This document shows, piece by piece, positions 1 through 6,318 of a stretch of 7,552 nt of DNA; the stretch's first letter is position 1; each line of letters starts with the position of its first letter. This stretch comes from JBDSLU01 sp039916225 (GTDB taxonomy: Bacteria; Acidobacteriota; Vicinamibacteria; Vicinamibacterales; Vicinamibacteraceae): assembly GCA_039916225.1 (NCBI GenBank), contig JBDSLU010000177.1, forward strand, positions 1 through 7,552, given 5' to 3'. The notes under the pieces are model-generated. The model was not told the DNA's origin. It saw nothing but the letters and a program-made list of their open reading frames with translations, and ran no database searches. The position numbers were made by a program, and so were the translations under genes.

Positions 1-6
1 GGCCCA

Positions 7-864
7 TCACCGCGCCTTGCCAGCCTGCCAGGCCGCTTCCATCACGTCGAGCGTCGCCGCATCGCTGCCGACCGGCGTGCCGGCGTCGGCCAGCCGTACT
101 TCCATCGCCCGGAAGCGGGTCGCGAACTTGCGGTTGGCGGCACGCAGCAGCGCTTCCGGATCGAGCTCCAACTTGCGGGCCAGGTTGGATACGGCGAACA
201 GCAGGTCGCCGATCTCCTCGGCGACGTGTGCGGCGTCGCCCTCGGCGAGCGCCGCTCGTACTTCAGCGGTCTCCTCGTCGATCTTCTCGAGTACCTCTTC
301 GGGCGTGGGCCACTCGAAGCCCACCTTGGCGGCCTTGGTCGAGATCCGGGCGGCCCGAAGCAGCGCCGGCAGGCCCTCGGGGACGCCGTCGATCCGACTG
401 GTACGTTCGCGTCCCTTCTCGGCCCGCTCGACCACCTTGATCGCGTCCCACTGCGTCAGCACCGCCTGGGGCGTCGTGACGGCAGCGGCGATGGCGGCGT
501 CCGGCGCGAACACGTGCGGGTGCCGGCGCACCAGCTTGGCGCGCACGTCGTTCAGCGCGTCGGTGATGGTGAAGTCGCCGGACTCGGACGTGAGCTGGGA
601 CAGGAAGACGCCCTCGAACATGAGGTCGCCGATCTCGCCCTTCAGCTCGTCCATGTCACGGCGCTCGGCGGCCTCGACGACTTCGTGCGCTTCCTCGAGG
701 ACGAAGGGCAGCAGGGTGTCGAGCGTCTGCTCGCGATCCCACGGACATCCGGTCGGACTGCGCAGAATTCGCATCAGCGCGACGAGGGCCTCGAGGGCTG
801 CGCCAGGGGTCGACCCGGCGGGCGGCGCCAGGTGCGCGGGGACAGGGGCGGCGGGCTCGGACAT
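7..864 (-). CDS. mazG: Nucleoside triphosphate pyrophosphohydrolase MazG
   Basis: MazG hydrolyses (d)NTPs to the NMP plus pyrophosphate in the cytoplasm. It is tied to nucleotide-pool cleaning and, in E. coli, to lowering ppGpp. The 285-aa protein has the family's tandem architecture. An N-terminal MazG domain follows the signature CPWDREQT (40-47) and carries acidic metal-binding motifs EEAHE (57-61) and EIGD (77-80). A C-terminal domain carries DEETAE (196-201) and EEIGD (216-220), followed by NRKFATRFRAME (244-255). E. coli MazG is 263 aa; the extra length here is mainly a Pro/Ala-rich N-terminal tail of about 24 residues. I kept the ATG at 864 because no in-frame start lies closer to the domain. 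A GAGG lies only 2 nt before this ATG, closer than a normal Shine-Dalgarno, in keeping with a very short leader. The gene is divergent from the DUF1844 gene, with 29 bp between the coding regions. The family assignment is firm; substrate preference cannot be read from sequence. Confidence 0.95.
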   Translation of the reverse strand: MSEPAAPVPAHLAPPAGSTPGAALEALVALMRILRSPTGCPWDREQTLDTLLPFVLEEAHEVVEAAERRDMDELKGEIGDLMFEGVFLSQLTSESGDFTITDALNDVRAKLVRRHPHVFAPDAAIAAAVTTPQAVLTQWDAIKVVERAEKGRERTSRIDGVPEGLPALLRAARISTKAAKVGFEWPTPEEVLEKIDEETAEVRAALAEGDAAHVAEEIGDLLFAVSNLARKLELDPEALLRAANRKFATRFRAMEVRLADAGTPVGSDAATLDVMEAAWQAGKAR

Positions 865-872
865 GACCTCGG

Positions 873-892
873 CGGCGATGCTATCATCGCCG
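873..892. promoter_or_regulatory. Symmetric divergent promoter on a perfect dyad
   Basis: The 20-bp sequence CGGCGATGCTATCATCGCCG is a perfect inverted repeat with 8-bp arms and a 4-bp centre (CTAT). On the plus strand TATCAT (882-887) fits a -10 hexamer. On the minus strand TAGCAT (883 down to 878) fits another. The two are exact mirror positions about 882.5. A start seven bases past each hexamer would be 894, the A of the DUF1844 ATG, and 871, leaving a 7-nt leader for mazG. On the plus strand CGGACA (858-863) is a 4-of-6 match to a -35 at an 18-bp spacer; no convincing -35 is seen for the minus strand. The dyad could instead, or also, bind a dimeric regulator. The repeat is seen directly; the promoter function is inferred. 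Confidence 0.55.
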
Positions 893-893
893 G

Positions 894-1208
894 ATGAACA
901 CCCCAGGCGAGGGCCCGTCCGCGTCGTCCGTGTCGTTCGGCGACCTGGTGCTGATGCTGGCGACCATGGCGGCCGTACACCTCGGCGAGGTCGGCGACCC
1001 GGTGACTGGCGAAACGCAGCGCAACTTGCCAGCCGCGGGCCAGATGATCGACCTGCTGTCGGTGATCCAGCAGAAGACCCAGGGCAATTTGGACGGCGAA
1101 GAGGTCCAGCTGATCGACGCCTGGCTCTACGAGCTGCGCCTGAAGTACATCGACGCGAGCAAGGATGGCGCCGGCCCTCCCGAGCGTTCGCGGATCATCA
1201 TGCCCTGA
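894..1208 (+). CDS. DUF1844 family protein
   Basis: A 104-aa soluble protein whose core matches the DUF1844 pattern as I know it. It has SFGDLVLMLATMAAVHLGEV (14-33) with a short D-P-x-T-G turn (35-39), then NLPAAGQMIDLLSVIQQKT (44-62), GNL (64-66) and EEVQLIDAWLYELRLKYID (69-87). The whole reads as three helices with a charged, disordered tail. The family has no established biochemical function that I know of, and none is implied here. The ATG at 894 is chosen because the conserved core begins shortly after it and a -10-like TATCAT ends 6 nt upstream. There is no Shine-Dalgarno, so the message is probably leaderless. The gene is divergent from mazG and leads a rightward run continuing with the MBL-fold hydrolase 61 nt downstream. 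Confidence 0.85.
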   Translation: MNTPGEGPSASSVSFGDLVLMLATMAAVHLGEVGDPVTGETQRNLPAAGQMIDLLSVIQQKTQGNLDGEEVQLIDAWLYELRLKYIDASKDGAGPPERSRIIMP

Positions 1209-1269
1209 CGGCGCCGAGGCGATCGCGGCCAGTCCCGTCAGCCAGAGCAGTCACAGCAGTCCCAGTCCC

Positions 1270-2058
1270 GTGGAAGTCACGTTTCTCGGCACCGGCACGT
1301 CCATGGGCGTGCCGATGATTGGTTGCGCCTGCGCCGTCTGCCAGTCGACCGATCCCCGCGACAATCGCTCGCGGCCATCGATCCTGGTCCATTTGGCGAA
1401 CCAGGCGACGATCCTCGTCGACACGTCGTCCGACCTGCGCGCCCAGGCGTTGCGCTTCGGGATGACCCGGGTCGACGCCGTGCTCTACACGCACAGCCAC
1501 GCCGACCATATCCTCGGCCTCGACGAGCTGCGCCGCTTCAACACGCTGCAGAAGGGCCCGATCCCGCTCTATGGCGACGATCGGACGATGACCGATCTCC
1601 GGCGCATCTTCTCCTATGCGTTCCAGGCGATCCGCGAGCCGGGCCACGAGTACGTGCCGCTGCTGGTGCCGTTCGTCCTCGACGGACCGCTCTCGGTGGC
1701 CGGCACCGAGGTGCGGCCGGTGCCGGTGACGCACGGCGCGCGTACGATCCTGGGCTACCGCTTCGGTCGCTTCGCCTACCTGACCGACTGCTGCGCCATC
1801 CCCGATGCCTCGTGGGCGCTGCTCGAGGATCTCGACGTGGTCGTCCTCGACGCGTTGCGCGAGCGACCGCACACGTCGCATTTCTGCCTCGACCAGGCCG
1901 TCGCCGCGGCGGTGCGGATCGGGGCCGGTCGCACGTATTTCACGCACATGGCCCACGACCTCGGCCACGCCGCGACCTGTGCGCGGCTGCCCGACGGCAT
2001 GGCGCTGGCCCACGACGGCTTGCGGCTCACGATCGCGGAAGGCGGCGGTCGTGGGTGA
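1270..2058 (+). CDS. PhnP-like MBL-fold metal-dependent hydrolase
   Basis: A cytoplasmic metallo-beta-lactamase-fold phosphodiesterase-type hydrolase, 262 aa from the GTG at 1270. Residues 3-24 read VTFLGTGTSMGVPMIGC...C..C, with Cys19, Cys21 and Cys24 in the spacing of the structural zinc site of E. coli PhnP. The dinuclear metal motif HSHADH is at 74-79 (His74, His76, Asp78, His79). Further likely ligands are in TDCCAIPD and the late FTHMAHDLGH (about 224-233). PhnP cleaves phosphoribosyl cyclic phosphate in phosphonate use, but no phn genes are nearby, so the substrate here is unknown. An upstream ATG (1165) would add 35 low-complexity residues and overlap the DUF1844 gene by 44 nt. I prefer the GTG because the conserved fold starts at once after it, although neither start has a good ribosome-binding site. 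The stop overlaps the ribF start by 8 nt. Confidence 0.85.
   Translation: MEVTFLGTGTSMGVPMIGCACAVCQSTDPRDNRSRPSILVHLANQATILVDTSSDLRAQALRFGMTRVDAVLYTHSHADHILGLDELRRFNTLQKGPIPLYGDDRTMTDLRRIFSYAFQAIREPGHEYVPLLVPFVLDGPLSVAGTEVRPVPVTHGARTILGYRFGRFAYLTDCCAIPDASWALLEDLDVVVLDALRERPHTSHFCLDQAVAAAVRIGAGRTYFTHMAHDLGHAATCARLPDGMALAHDGLRLTIAEGGGRG
2037..2042 (+). promoter_or_regulatory. Ribosome-binding site for ribF
   Basis: GGAAGG sits 8 nt before the GTG at 2051, inside the end of the MBL gene. It favours that start over the second in-frame GTG at 2060. It is one of few recognisable Shine-Dalgarno sequences in the window. Confidence 0.5.
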
Positions 2059-2992
2059 CGTGATTTTCTACCCCGACGATCCGCGGCCGGCCAGCTGGCG
2101 TCGGCCGATCGTCGCCCTGGGCAACTTCGACGGGCTGCACCGCGGACACCAGAAGATCGTCGAGCGGGTCAGCCGGCAGGCGCGGGAGCAGGGCGCGACC
2201 GCCGTCGTCATGACCTTCGATCCGCACCCGCCGCGGATCGTCCGGCCGGACAAGGCCCCGCCGCTGCTGATGACCAACGCGCAGCGCGTCGAGGCTTTGC
2301 GCAAGGCCGGCGTCGACGGCGTCGCCTTCGTCCGCTTCACCCACGAGATGTCGCAGTGGGAGCCCGAGGCCTTCGTCCGCGACGTGATCGCCGGCTGGCT
2401 GCACCCGGCCGAGGTCTGGGTCGGCGGCAACTTCCTGTTCGGCCGCGATCGTTCCGGCAACTTCTCGCTGCTCCGGTCGCTCGGGCTCCGTTATGGGTTC
2501 CGCGCCGAGCAGATCGACCCGGTGCGTTACCGGGAGTTCGTCGTCAGCAGCACCCGCGTCCGTCGGCTGATCACCGAAGGGCGCGTCGACGAGGCGGCGG
2601 CCCTGCTCGGGCACTACCACTTCGTCGACGGCACGGTCGTCGCCGGGGCCGGTCGGGGCCGCTCCATCGGCATTCCGACGGCCAACCTGGCCACCGAGAA
2701 CGAAATGCTGCCGCCCCAGGGCGTCTATGCGACCGCGGTGACCATCGGGCGGACCATCCACCGCGCCGTCACCAACATCGGTGTCCGGCCGACTTTCGAG
2801 ACGGGCGGCGCCGCCACCATCGAAACCCACATCTTCGGCCTGGACGAGGACCTCTACGGCCGCGAGCTGCGGCTGTCGTTCGTGCTCCGGCTGCGGGCCG
2901 AACGGGCGTTTCCCGACGTGACGGCACTGGTCGCCCAGATCAAGGCCGACTGCGCGGAAGCGCAGGCGCTCTTCGATCGCCTGTCCCCCTAG
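2051..2992 (+). CDS. ribF: Bifunctional riboflavin kinase / FAD synthetase
   Basis: RibF phosphorylates riboflavin to FMN and then adenylylates FMN to FAD. At 313 aa from the GTG at 2051 it has the usual family length. The N-terminal FMN adenylyltransferase domain shows the nucleotidyltransferase motif GNFDGLHRGH (24-33), FDPHP (56-60), the VGGNFLFGRDRSGN loop (124-137) and SSTRVRR (166-172). The C-terminal flavokinase domain starts near LGHYHFVDGTVV and has GRGRSIGIPTANL (201-213), with the PTAN nucleotide-binding motif at 209-212, then TNIGVRPTF and the IETHIFGLDEDLYG segment that contains the usual catalytic Glu. The start overlaps the MBL gene by 8 nt, implying translational coupling. A GTG at 2060 is a possible alternative start that would lose only three residues. 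All motifs appear intact, so both activities are expected. Confidence 0.96.
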   Translation: MGDVIFYPDDPRPASWRRPIVALGNFDGLHRGHQKIVERVSRQAREQGATAVVMTFDPHPPRIVRPDKAPPLLMTNAQRVEALRKAGVDGVAFVRFTHEMSQWEPEAFVRDVIAGWLHPAEVWVGGNFLFGRDRSGNFSLLRSLGLRYGFRAEQIDPVRYREFVVSSTRVRRLITEGRVDEAAALLGHYHFVDGTVVAGAGRGRSIGIPTANLATENEMLPPQGVYATAVTIGRTIHRAVTNIGVRPTFETGGAATIETHIFGLDEDLYGRELRLSFVLRLRAERAFPDVTALVAQIKADCAEAQALFDRLSP

Positions 2993-3010
2993 CGGGCGGG
3001 ATCGCCTGTC
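2975..3010 (+). repeat. 11-bp direct repeat across the ribF stop
   Basis: GATCGCCTGTC occurs at 2975-2985 and again at 3000-3010, 25 bp apart start to start, flanking the ribF TAG. Measured from the predicted transcript start at 3031, the second copy lies at about -31 to -21, partly over the expected -35 position. It could be a pair of regulator sites or a small duplication. The repeat is exact; a role is only a guess. Confidence 0.4.
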
Positions 3011-3017
3011 GCCTTGA

Positions 3018-3031
3018 TACAATCGCGCGCA
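3018..3031 (+). promoter_or_regulatory. Candidate leaderless promoter (-10 TACAAT)
   Basis: TACAAT at 3018-3023 is a 5-of-6 match to TATAAT and stands out in GC-rich surroundings. The ATG of the next gene begins 7 nt after it, at 3031, so transcription would start at or within a base of the ATG. No Shine-Dalgarno precedes that ATG. The -35 region (about 2995-3000, GGCGGG) is poor. The geometry matches that upstream of the DUF1844 gene within one base. Confidence 0.5.
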
Positions 3032-3429
3032 TGTCCGGGACGTCGCAGGGGTTCGGCGAGCACGGCGCTTTCACCGTGTCGGTAGGGGGGGACCCGCGCC
3101 TGGCGGACACGGTCCACGAGCTGACGCGGAAGACGGCCGAGATGAGCGGGTGCAGCCCGGCCGACGCGGTCAGCCTGGCCGAGGCGGCGTGTGCCGTCGC
3201 CAGCGACCTGGCCGAAGACCTCGACCTGGCCTACCGGCCGGAGCCGACGGCGCTCGTCCTGGAAGTCCGTACCGCCCGGCGCGGCAAGGGCGGCCGCTCA
3301 CTGCACGCCGTCCTTTCGCGCGACACCCTCGCCAAAGTGAAGGCGCTGGTGCCGGGCGCCGAGCTGCAGGGCTCGGGGGCCGACGAGTGCTGTTTCCTGA
3401 CCTGTCCGCGATCCGCGCCCCCCGCTTGA
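3031..3429 (+). CDS. Hypothetical protein coupled to cysS
   Basis: I do not recognise this 132-aa protein with confidence. It is soluble, with no signal peptide or membrane segment. Residues 12-27 look like a beta strand followed by a DPRLADTVHELTRKTAEMSG helix. A second helix spans SPADAVSLAEAACAVASDLAEDL (42-64). A strand TALVLEVRTAR (73-83) and a Gly/Lys/Arg-rich turn (RRGKGG, about 83-88) follow. This order resembles the start of RsbW-type anti-sigma kinases, but the N-box asparagine and glycine-rich ATP motifs are absent, so if related it would be a degenerate, probably non-kinase form. Two adjacent cysteines (ECC) and a third (LTC) lie near the C-terminus. The start rests on the -10/ATG geometry upstream. 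The TGA overlaps the cysS ATG as TGATG, indicating translational coupling. GC-rich codon use matches its neighbours, so it is likely a real gene. Confidence 0.7.
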   Translation: MSGTSQGFGEHGAFTVSVGGDPRLADTVHELTRKTAEMSGCSPADAVSLAEAACAVASDLAEDLDLAYRPEPTALVLEVRTARRGKGGRSLHAVLSRDTLAKVKALVPGAELQGSGADECCFLTCPRSAPPA

Positions 3430-4841
3430 TGCGCCTCTACAACACGCTCACCCGAACCGAAGAAGACTTCACCCCCTCGCAGGGCGGGGTCGTCCGGATG
3501 TACGCCTGCGGCCTGACGGTCTACGCCCGCGGCCACATCGGCAACTTCCGCACCTTCACCGCCGTCGACGTCCTGCGCCGCACCCTGCGCCACGTCGCGA
3601 AACTGCCGGTGCACGGGGTGATGAACTTCACCGACGTCGACGATCGGACGATCCTCGAGTCGAACAAGGCCGGCGTTCCGCTGCGCGAGTACACCGACAC
3701 CTTCGTCAAGGCGTTCCACGAGGACGCCGCGACGATGGGCCTCGAGGAAATCGAGGATCGGCCGCGCGCCACCGACGAGGCCAACCTGCGGGCGATGAGC
3801 GACATGGTGGCCGCGCTCGAGCAGAACGGGCACACCTACCGCAGCGAGGGCTCGGTCTATTTCCGCATCGCGTCGCTGCCCGAATACGGCAAGCTGGCGC
3901 GCCTCGATCATTCCGGCATCCAGGCCGGCGCCCGCGTCGACTCCGACAAGTACGACAAGGAGAACGCCCGCGACTTCGTGCTGTGGAAGGCGACCCAGCC
4001 CGACGAGCCGACCTGGGACTTCGGCATCGGCCCCGGCCGGCCCGGCTGGCACATCGAATGCTCGGCGATGGCCCTCCGCATCCTCGGCGAGGCGCCGATC
4101 GACATCCACTGCGGTGGCATCGATCTGGTCTTCCCGCATCACGAGAACGAGATCGCCCAGGCTGAAGGCGCCACCAAGAAGCCGTTCTCGCGCTTCTGGT
4201 TCCACGTCGAACATCTGCTGATGGACGACGAGAAGATGTCGAAGTCGCTCGGCAACGTCTTCAACGTCAAGGATCTGGTCGATCAAGGGCACCGCCCGTC
4301 GACGCTGCGTTATCTGCTGCTGTCGGTGCACTACCGGAAGCAGCTGAAGTTCTCGATGGCCACCCTGGCGCAATGCGACGAAGCGCTGAAGCGGCTGATG
4401 GACTTCCTGTCGCGGCTGGACACCATCACCGCGGCGGGGGCGCACCCGGCCGTCACCGAGCGGGTGGCGGCAGCGCAAGCCGAGTTCGACGCGCACCTGC
4501 TGAACGACGTGAACGCGCCGGGCGGCCTCGGCGTGCTGTTCGACCTCGTGCGCGGCCTGAACGCGGCAATCGACGCCGGTGAAGTCGGCAGCGAGGACGC
4601 CGCCGTCATCCGCGCCGCCTTCGACCACTTCGATCTCGTGCTCGGCTTCATCGGCATGCGCCGCGTCGAGGACGCCGTGCCGCCGGTTCCGGTGGCCGAG
4701 ATCGAGCAGCTCATCGTCGACCGCCGCGAAGCCCGGCAGCGGCGCGATTTCGCCCGCGCCGACGCCATCCGCCAGGATCTGGCCGCGCGGGGTATCCTGC
4801 TCGAGGATTCGCCGGCCGGCACGCGCTGGAAGCGCGGCTGA
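3429..4841 (+). CDS. cysS: Cysteinyl-tRNA synthetase
   Basis: This class I synthetase charges tRNA-Cys with cysteine in the cytoplasm. The 470-aa length is normal. The HIGH-type motif is HIGN (36-39), usual for CysRS, and the KMSKS loop is at 269-273. The likely zinc ligands that recognise the cysteine thiol are Cys27, Cys211, His237 and Glu241, matching E. coli Cys28, Cys209, His234 and Glu238. Catalytic-core markers include NFTDVDD (66-72), WHIECSAMA (207-215) and FPHHENEIAQAEG (235-247). The C-terminal helical anticodon-binding region ends with ARADAIRQDLAARGILLEDS. One oddity is Leu29 where most family members have Pro in the CGPTVY motif. The start at 3429 begins the standard MRLYNTLTR N-terminus and overlaps the upstream stop, so its translation probably depends on the preceding small gene. 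A tRNA-Cys gene lies about 2.1 kb downstream, which may be coincidence. Confidence 0.97.
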   Translation: MRLYNTLTRTEEDFTPSQGGVVRMYACGLTVYARGHIGNFRTFTAVDVLRRTLRHVAKLPVHGVMNFTDVDDRTILESNKAGVPLREYTDTFVKAFHEDAATMGLEEIEDRPRATDEANLRAMSDMVAALEQNGHTYRSEGSVYFRIASLPEYGKLARLDHSGIQAGARVDSDKYDKENARDFVLWKATQPDEPTWDFGIGPGRPGWHIECSAMALRILGEAPIDIHCGGIDLVFPHHENEIAQAEGATKKPFSRFWFHVEHLLMDDEKMSKSLGNVFNVKDLVDQGHRPSTLRYLLLSVHYRKQLKFSMATLAQCDEALKRLMDFLSRLDTITAAGAHPAVTERVAAAQAEFDAHLLNDVNAPGGLGVLFDLVRGLNAAIDAGEVGSEDAAVIRAAFDHFDLVLGFIGMRRVEDAVPPVPVAEIEQLIVDRREARQRRDFARADAIRQDLAARGILLEDSPAGTRWKRG

Positions 4842-4852
4842 GTTTGGCGGCT

Positions 4853-4867
4853 GCGCCCGACGGGCGC
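4853..4867 (+). terminator. GC-rich hairpin after cysS
   Basis: GCGCCC and GGGCGC form a 6-bp all-GC stem with a 3-nt loop (GAC), starting 11 nt after the cysS stop. No T-run follows, so it is at best a weak pause site, a partial terminator or an mRNA-end stabiliser before the aminotransferase gene. Confidence 0.3.
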
Positions 4868-4916
4868 CACGTACACAGGTCCGCCGTGCCTCCACCGGGC
4901 GGCGTCGGGGGATTCC

Positions 4917-6260
4917 ATGTCGCTTCCGAAGCTGGTGACGGCCCTGCCCGGGCCCAACGCGCAGGCGATCATCGCCCGCGACGCCAAGGCCGTCTCGCCC
5001 TCCTACACACGCGGCTATCCGCTGGTGATGGCGCGCGGCCAAGGCGCCATCGTCGAGGACGTCGACGGCAACCACTTCCTCGACTGCGCCGCTGGCATCG
5101 CCGTCAACTCGACGGGGCACTCGCATCCCGAGGTCGTCGCCGCCATCGTCGAGCAGTCGCAGAAGTTCCTGCACATGTCGGGGACCGACTTCTACTATGA
5201 GCCGCAGGTGCGGCTGGCCGAGGAGATCGCCCGCATCGTCCCGATCGACGGCGAGGTGAAGAGTTTCTTCAGCAACTCCGGCACCGAGGCCAATGAGGCG
5301 GCCATCAAGCTGGCGCGGTACCACTCGAAGCGCCCCTATCTCATCGCCTTCTTCGGCTCGTTCCACGGCCGCACGCTCGGCTCGCTCGGCCTGACGTCGA
5401 GCCGCGCCGTCCAGCGCAAGGGCTTCGGGCCGGTCACCACGCCCGGGGTGTTCCACGCGCCCTACCCGGACGTCTATCGCGCCGCCGCCGGCGTGTCGCC
5501 GGCGCAGGTGGCTGCCGAGTCGATCGCCTGGATCGAAGAGCGGCTGTTCGTGAACCTGGTGTCGCCCGACGAGACCGCGGCGTTCGTCGTCGAGCCGATC
5601 CAGGGCGAGGGCGGCTACATCGTGCCGCCGATCGAGTTCCATCAGCGCCTGAGCGAGCTGGCGAAGAAGCACGGCATCCTGCTGGTCGTCGACGAGGTGC
5701 AGTCGGGGATGGGCCGGACCGGCAAGATGTTCGCGTCGGAGCATTTCGGCCTGCAGCCGGACATCGTCTCGATCGCCAAAGGTATCGCCTCGGGCCTGCC
5801 GCTTGGCGTCACCGCCGCGAAGGCCGACGTCATGGACTGGACGCCCGGCGCGCACGCCAGCACCTTCGGTGGCAACCCGGTCGCCTGTGCCGCCGCGTCC
5901 GCGACGATCAAGCTGCTCGAAGGCGGCCTGGTCGCCAACGCCGCGACGGTGGGGGAGCACCTGCTCGGCCGGCTGCGCGAGCTGATGGGCAAGCATCGCC
6001 TGATCGGCGACGTCCGCGGCAAGGGCCTGATGATCGGCGTCGAACTGGTCAAGGATCGCGGCACCAAGGTGCGCGCCACCGAGGAGCGCGATCTGGTCGT
6101 CGATCGCATGTTCGCCAAGGGCGTCCTCGCCCTCGGCGCCGGCCGCAACGCCATCCGCCTGTGCCCGCCGCTGGTGCTGTCGAAAGCGCAGGCCGATTGC
6201 GCCGTCGACGTCCTCGACCAGTCAATCGGCGAGATCGCCAAAGAGCGCGGCCTGGCCTGA
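4917..6260 (+). CDS. Class III PLP-dependent aminotransferase (acetylornithine/GABA type)
   Basis: A fold-type I, PLP-dependent omega-aminotransferase of 447 aa. Visible motifs in order are DVDGNHFLDCAAGIAVNSTGH (49-68), SGTEAN for the PLP phosphate (121-126), FHGRT (149-153), EPIQGEGGY (226-234), DEVQSGMGRTG (259-269) with Asp259 for the pyridine nitrogen, IAKGIASGLPLG with the Schiff-base Lys288, STFGGN (315-320) and IRLCPP (413-418). The opening PGPNAQAII and the HMSGTDFYY segment recall archaeal ornithine/GABA-type enzymes (as I remember Pyrococcus relatives) more than ArgD, which is near 400 aa. The donor could be ornithine, lysine, 4-aminobutyrate or another omega-amine; the neighbours give no pathway clue. 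GGGGGA 4 nt before the ATG serves as ribosome-binding site. The gene follows cysS by 75 nt and may share its transcript. Confidence 0.9.
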   Translation: MSLPKLVTALPGPNAQAIIARDAKAVSPSYTRGYPLVMARGQGAIVEDVDGNHFLDCAAGIAVNSTGHSHPEVVAAIVEQSQKFLHMSGTDFYYEPQVRLAEEIARIVPIDGEVKSFFSNSGTEANEAAIKLARYHSKRPYLIAFFGSFHGRTLGSLGLTSSRAVQRKGFGPVTTPGVFHAPYPDVYRAAAGVSPAQVAAESIAWIEERLFVNLVSPDETAAFVVEPIQGEGGYIVPPIEFHQRLSELAKKHGILLVVDEVQSGMGRTGKMFASEHFGLQPDIVSIAKGIASGLPLGVTAAKADVMDWTPGAHASTFGGNPVACAAASATIKLLEGGLVANAATVGEHLLGRLRELMGKHRLIGDVRGKGLMIGVELVKDRGTKVRATEERDLVVDRMFAKGVLALGAGRNAIRLCPPLVLSKAQADCAVDVLDQSIGEIAKERGLA

Positions 6261-6270
6261 CCCGGCCCTC

Positions 6271-6286
6271 ACGACTCCGGAGTCGT
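6271..6286. promoter_or_regulatory. 16-bp perfect palindrome upstream of yraN
   Basis: ACGACTCCGGAGTCGT is perfectly self-complementary and lies 10 bp after the aminotransferase stop and 32 bp before the yraN ATG. In DNA it has the form of an operator for a dimeric regulator. In RNA it could fold into a 6-bp stem with a CCGG loop, but no T-run follows, so a classical terminator is unlikely. Confidence 0.4.
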
Positions 6287-6318
6287 TCCGCGGCACGGGG
6301 CTTGCCCTCCTGTGGGGC

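Noticed and set aside
1165..1269. The ATG at 1165 as start of the MBL-fold gene
   Set aside because: It would overlap the DUF1844 gene by 44 nt and add 35 low-complexity residues. AAGG touches the ATG with no spacing. The conserved fold begins right after the GTG at 1270.
17..1318. A 433-codon open frame on the plus strand over mazG
   Set aside because: It is antisense to mazG with Ser/Arg/Ala-rich composition and no motif, and it runs through the divergent promoter and the DUF1844 gene in another frame.
3231..5996. A 921-codon open frame on the minus strand opposite cysS and the aminotransferase gene
   Set aside because: It is an antisense shadow produced by GC-rich codon use. It is rich in Arg, Asp, Gly and Val without domains, and it lies across two firmly identified genes.
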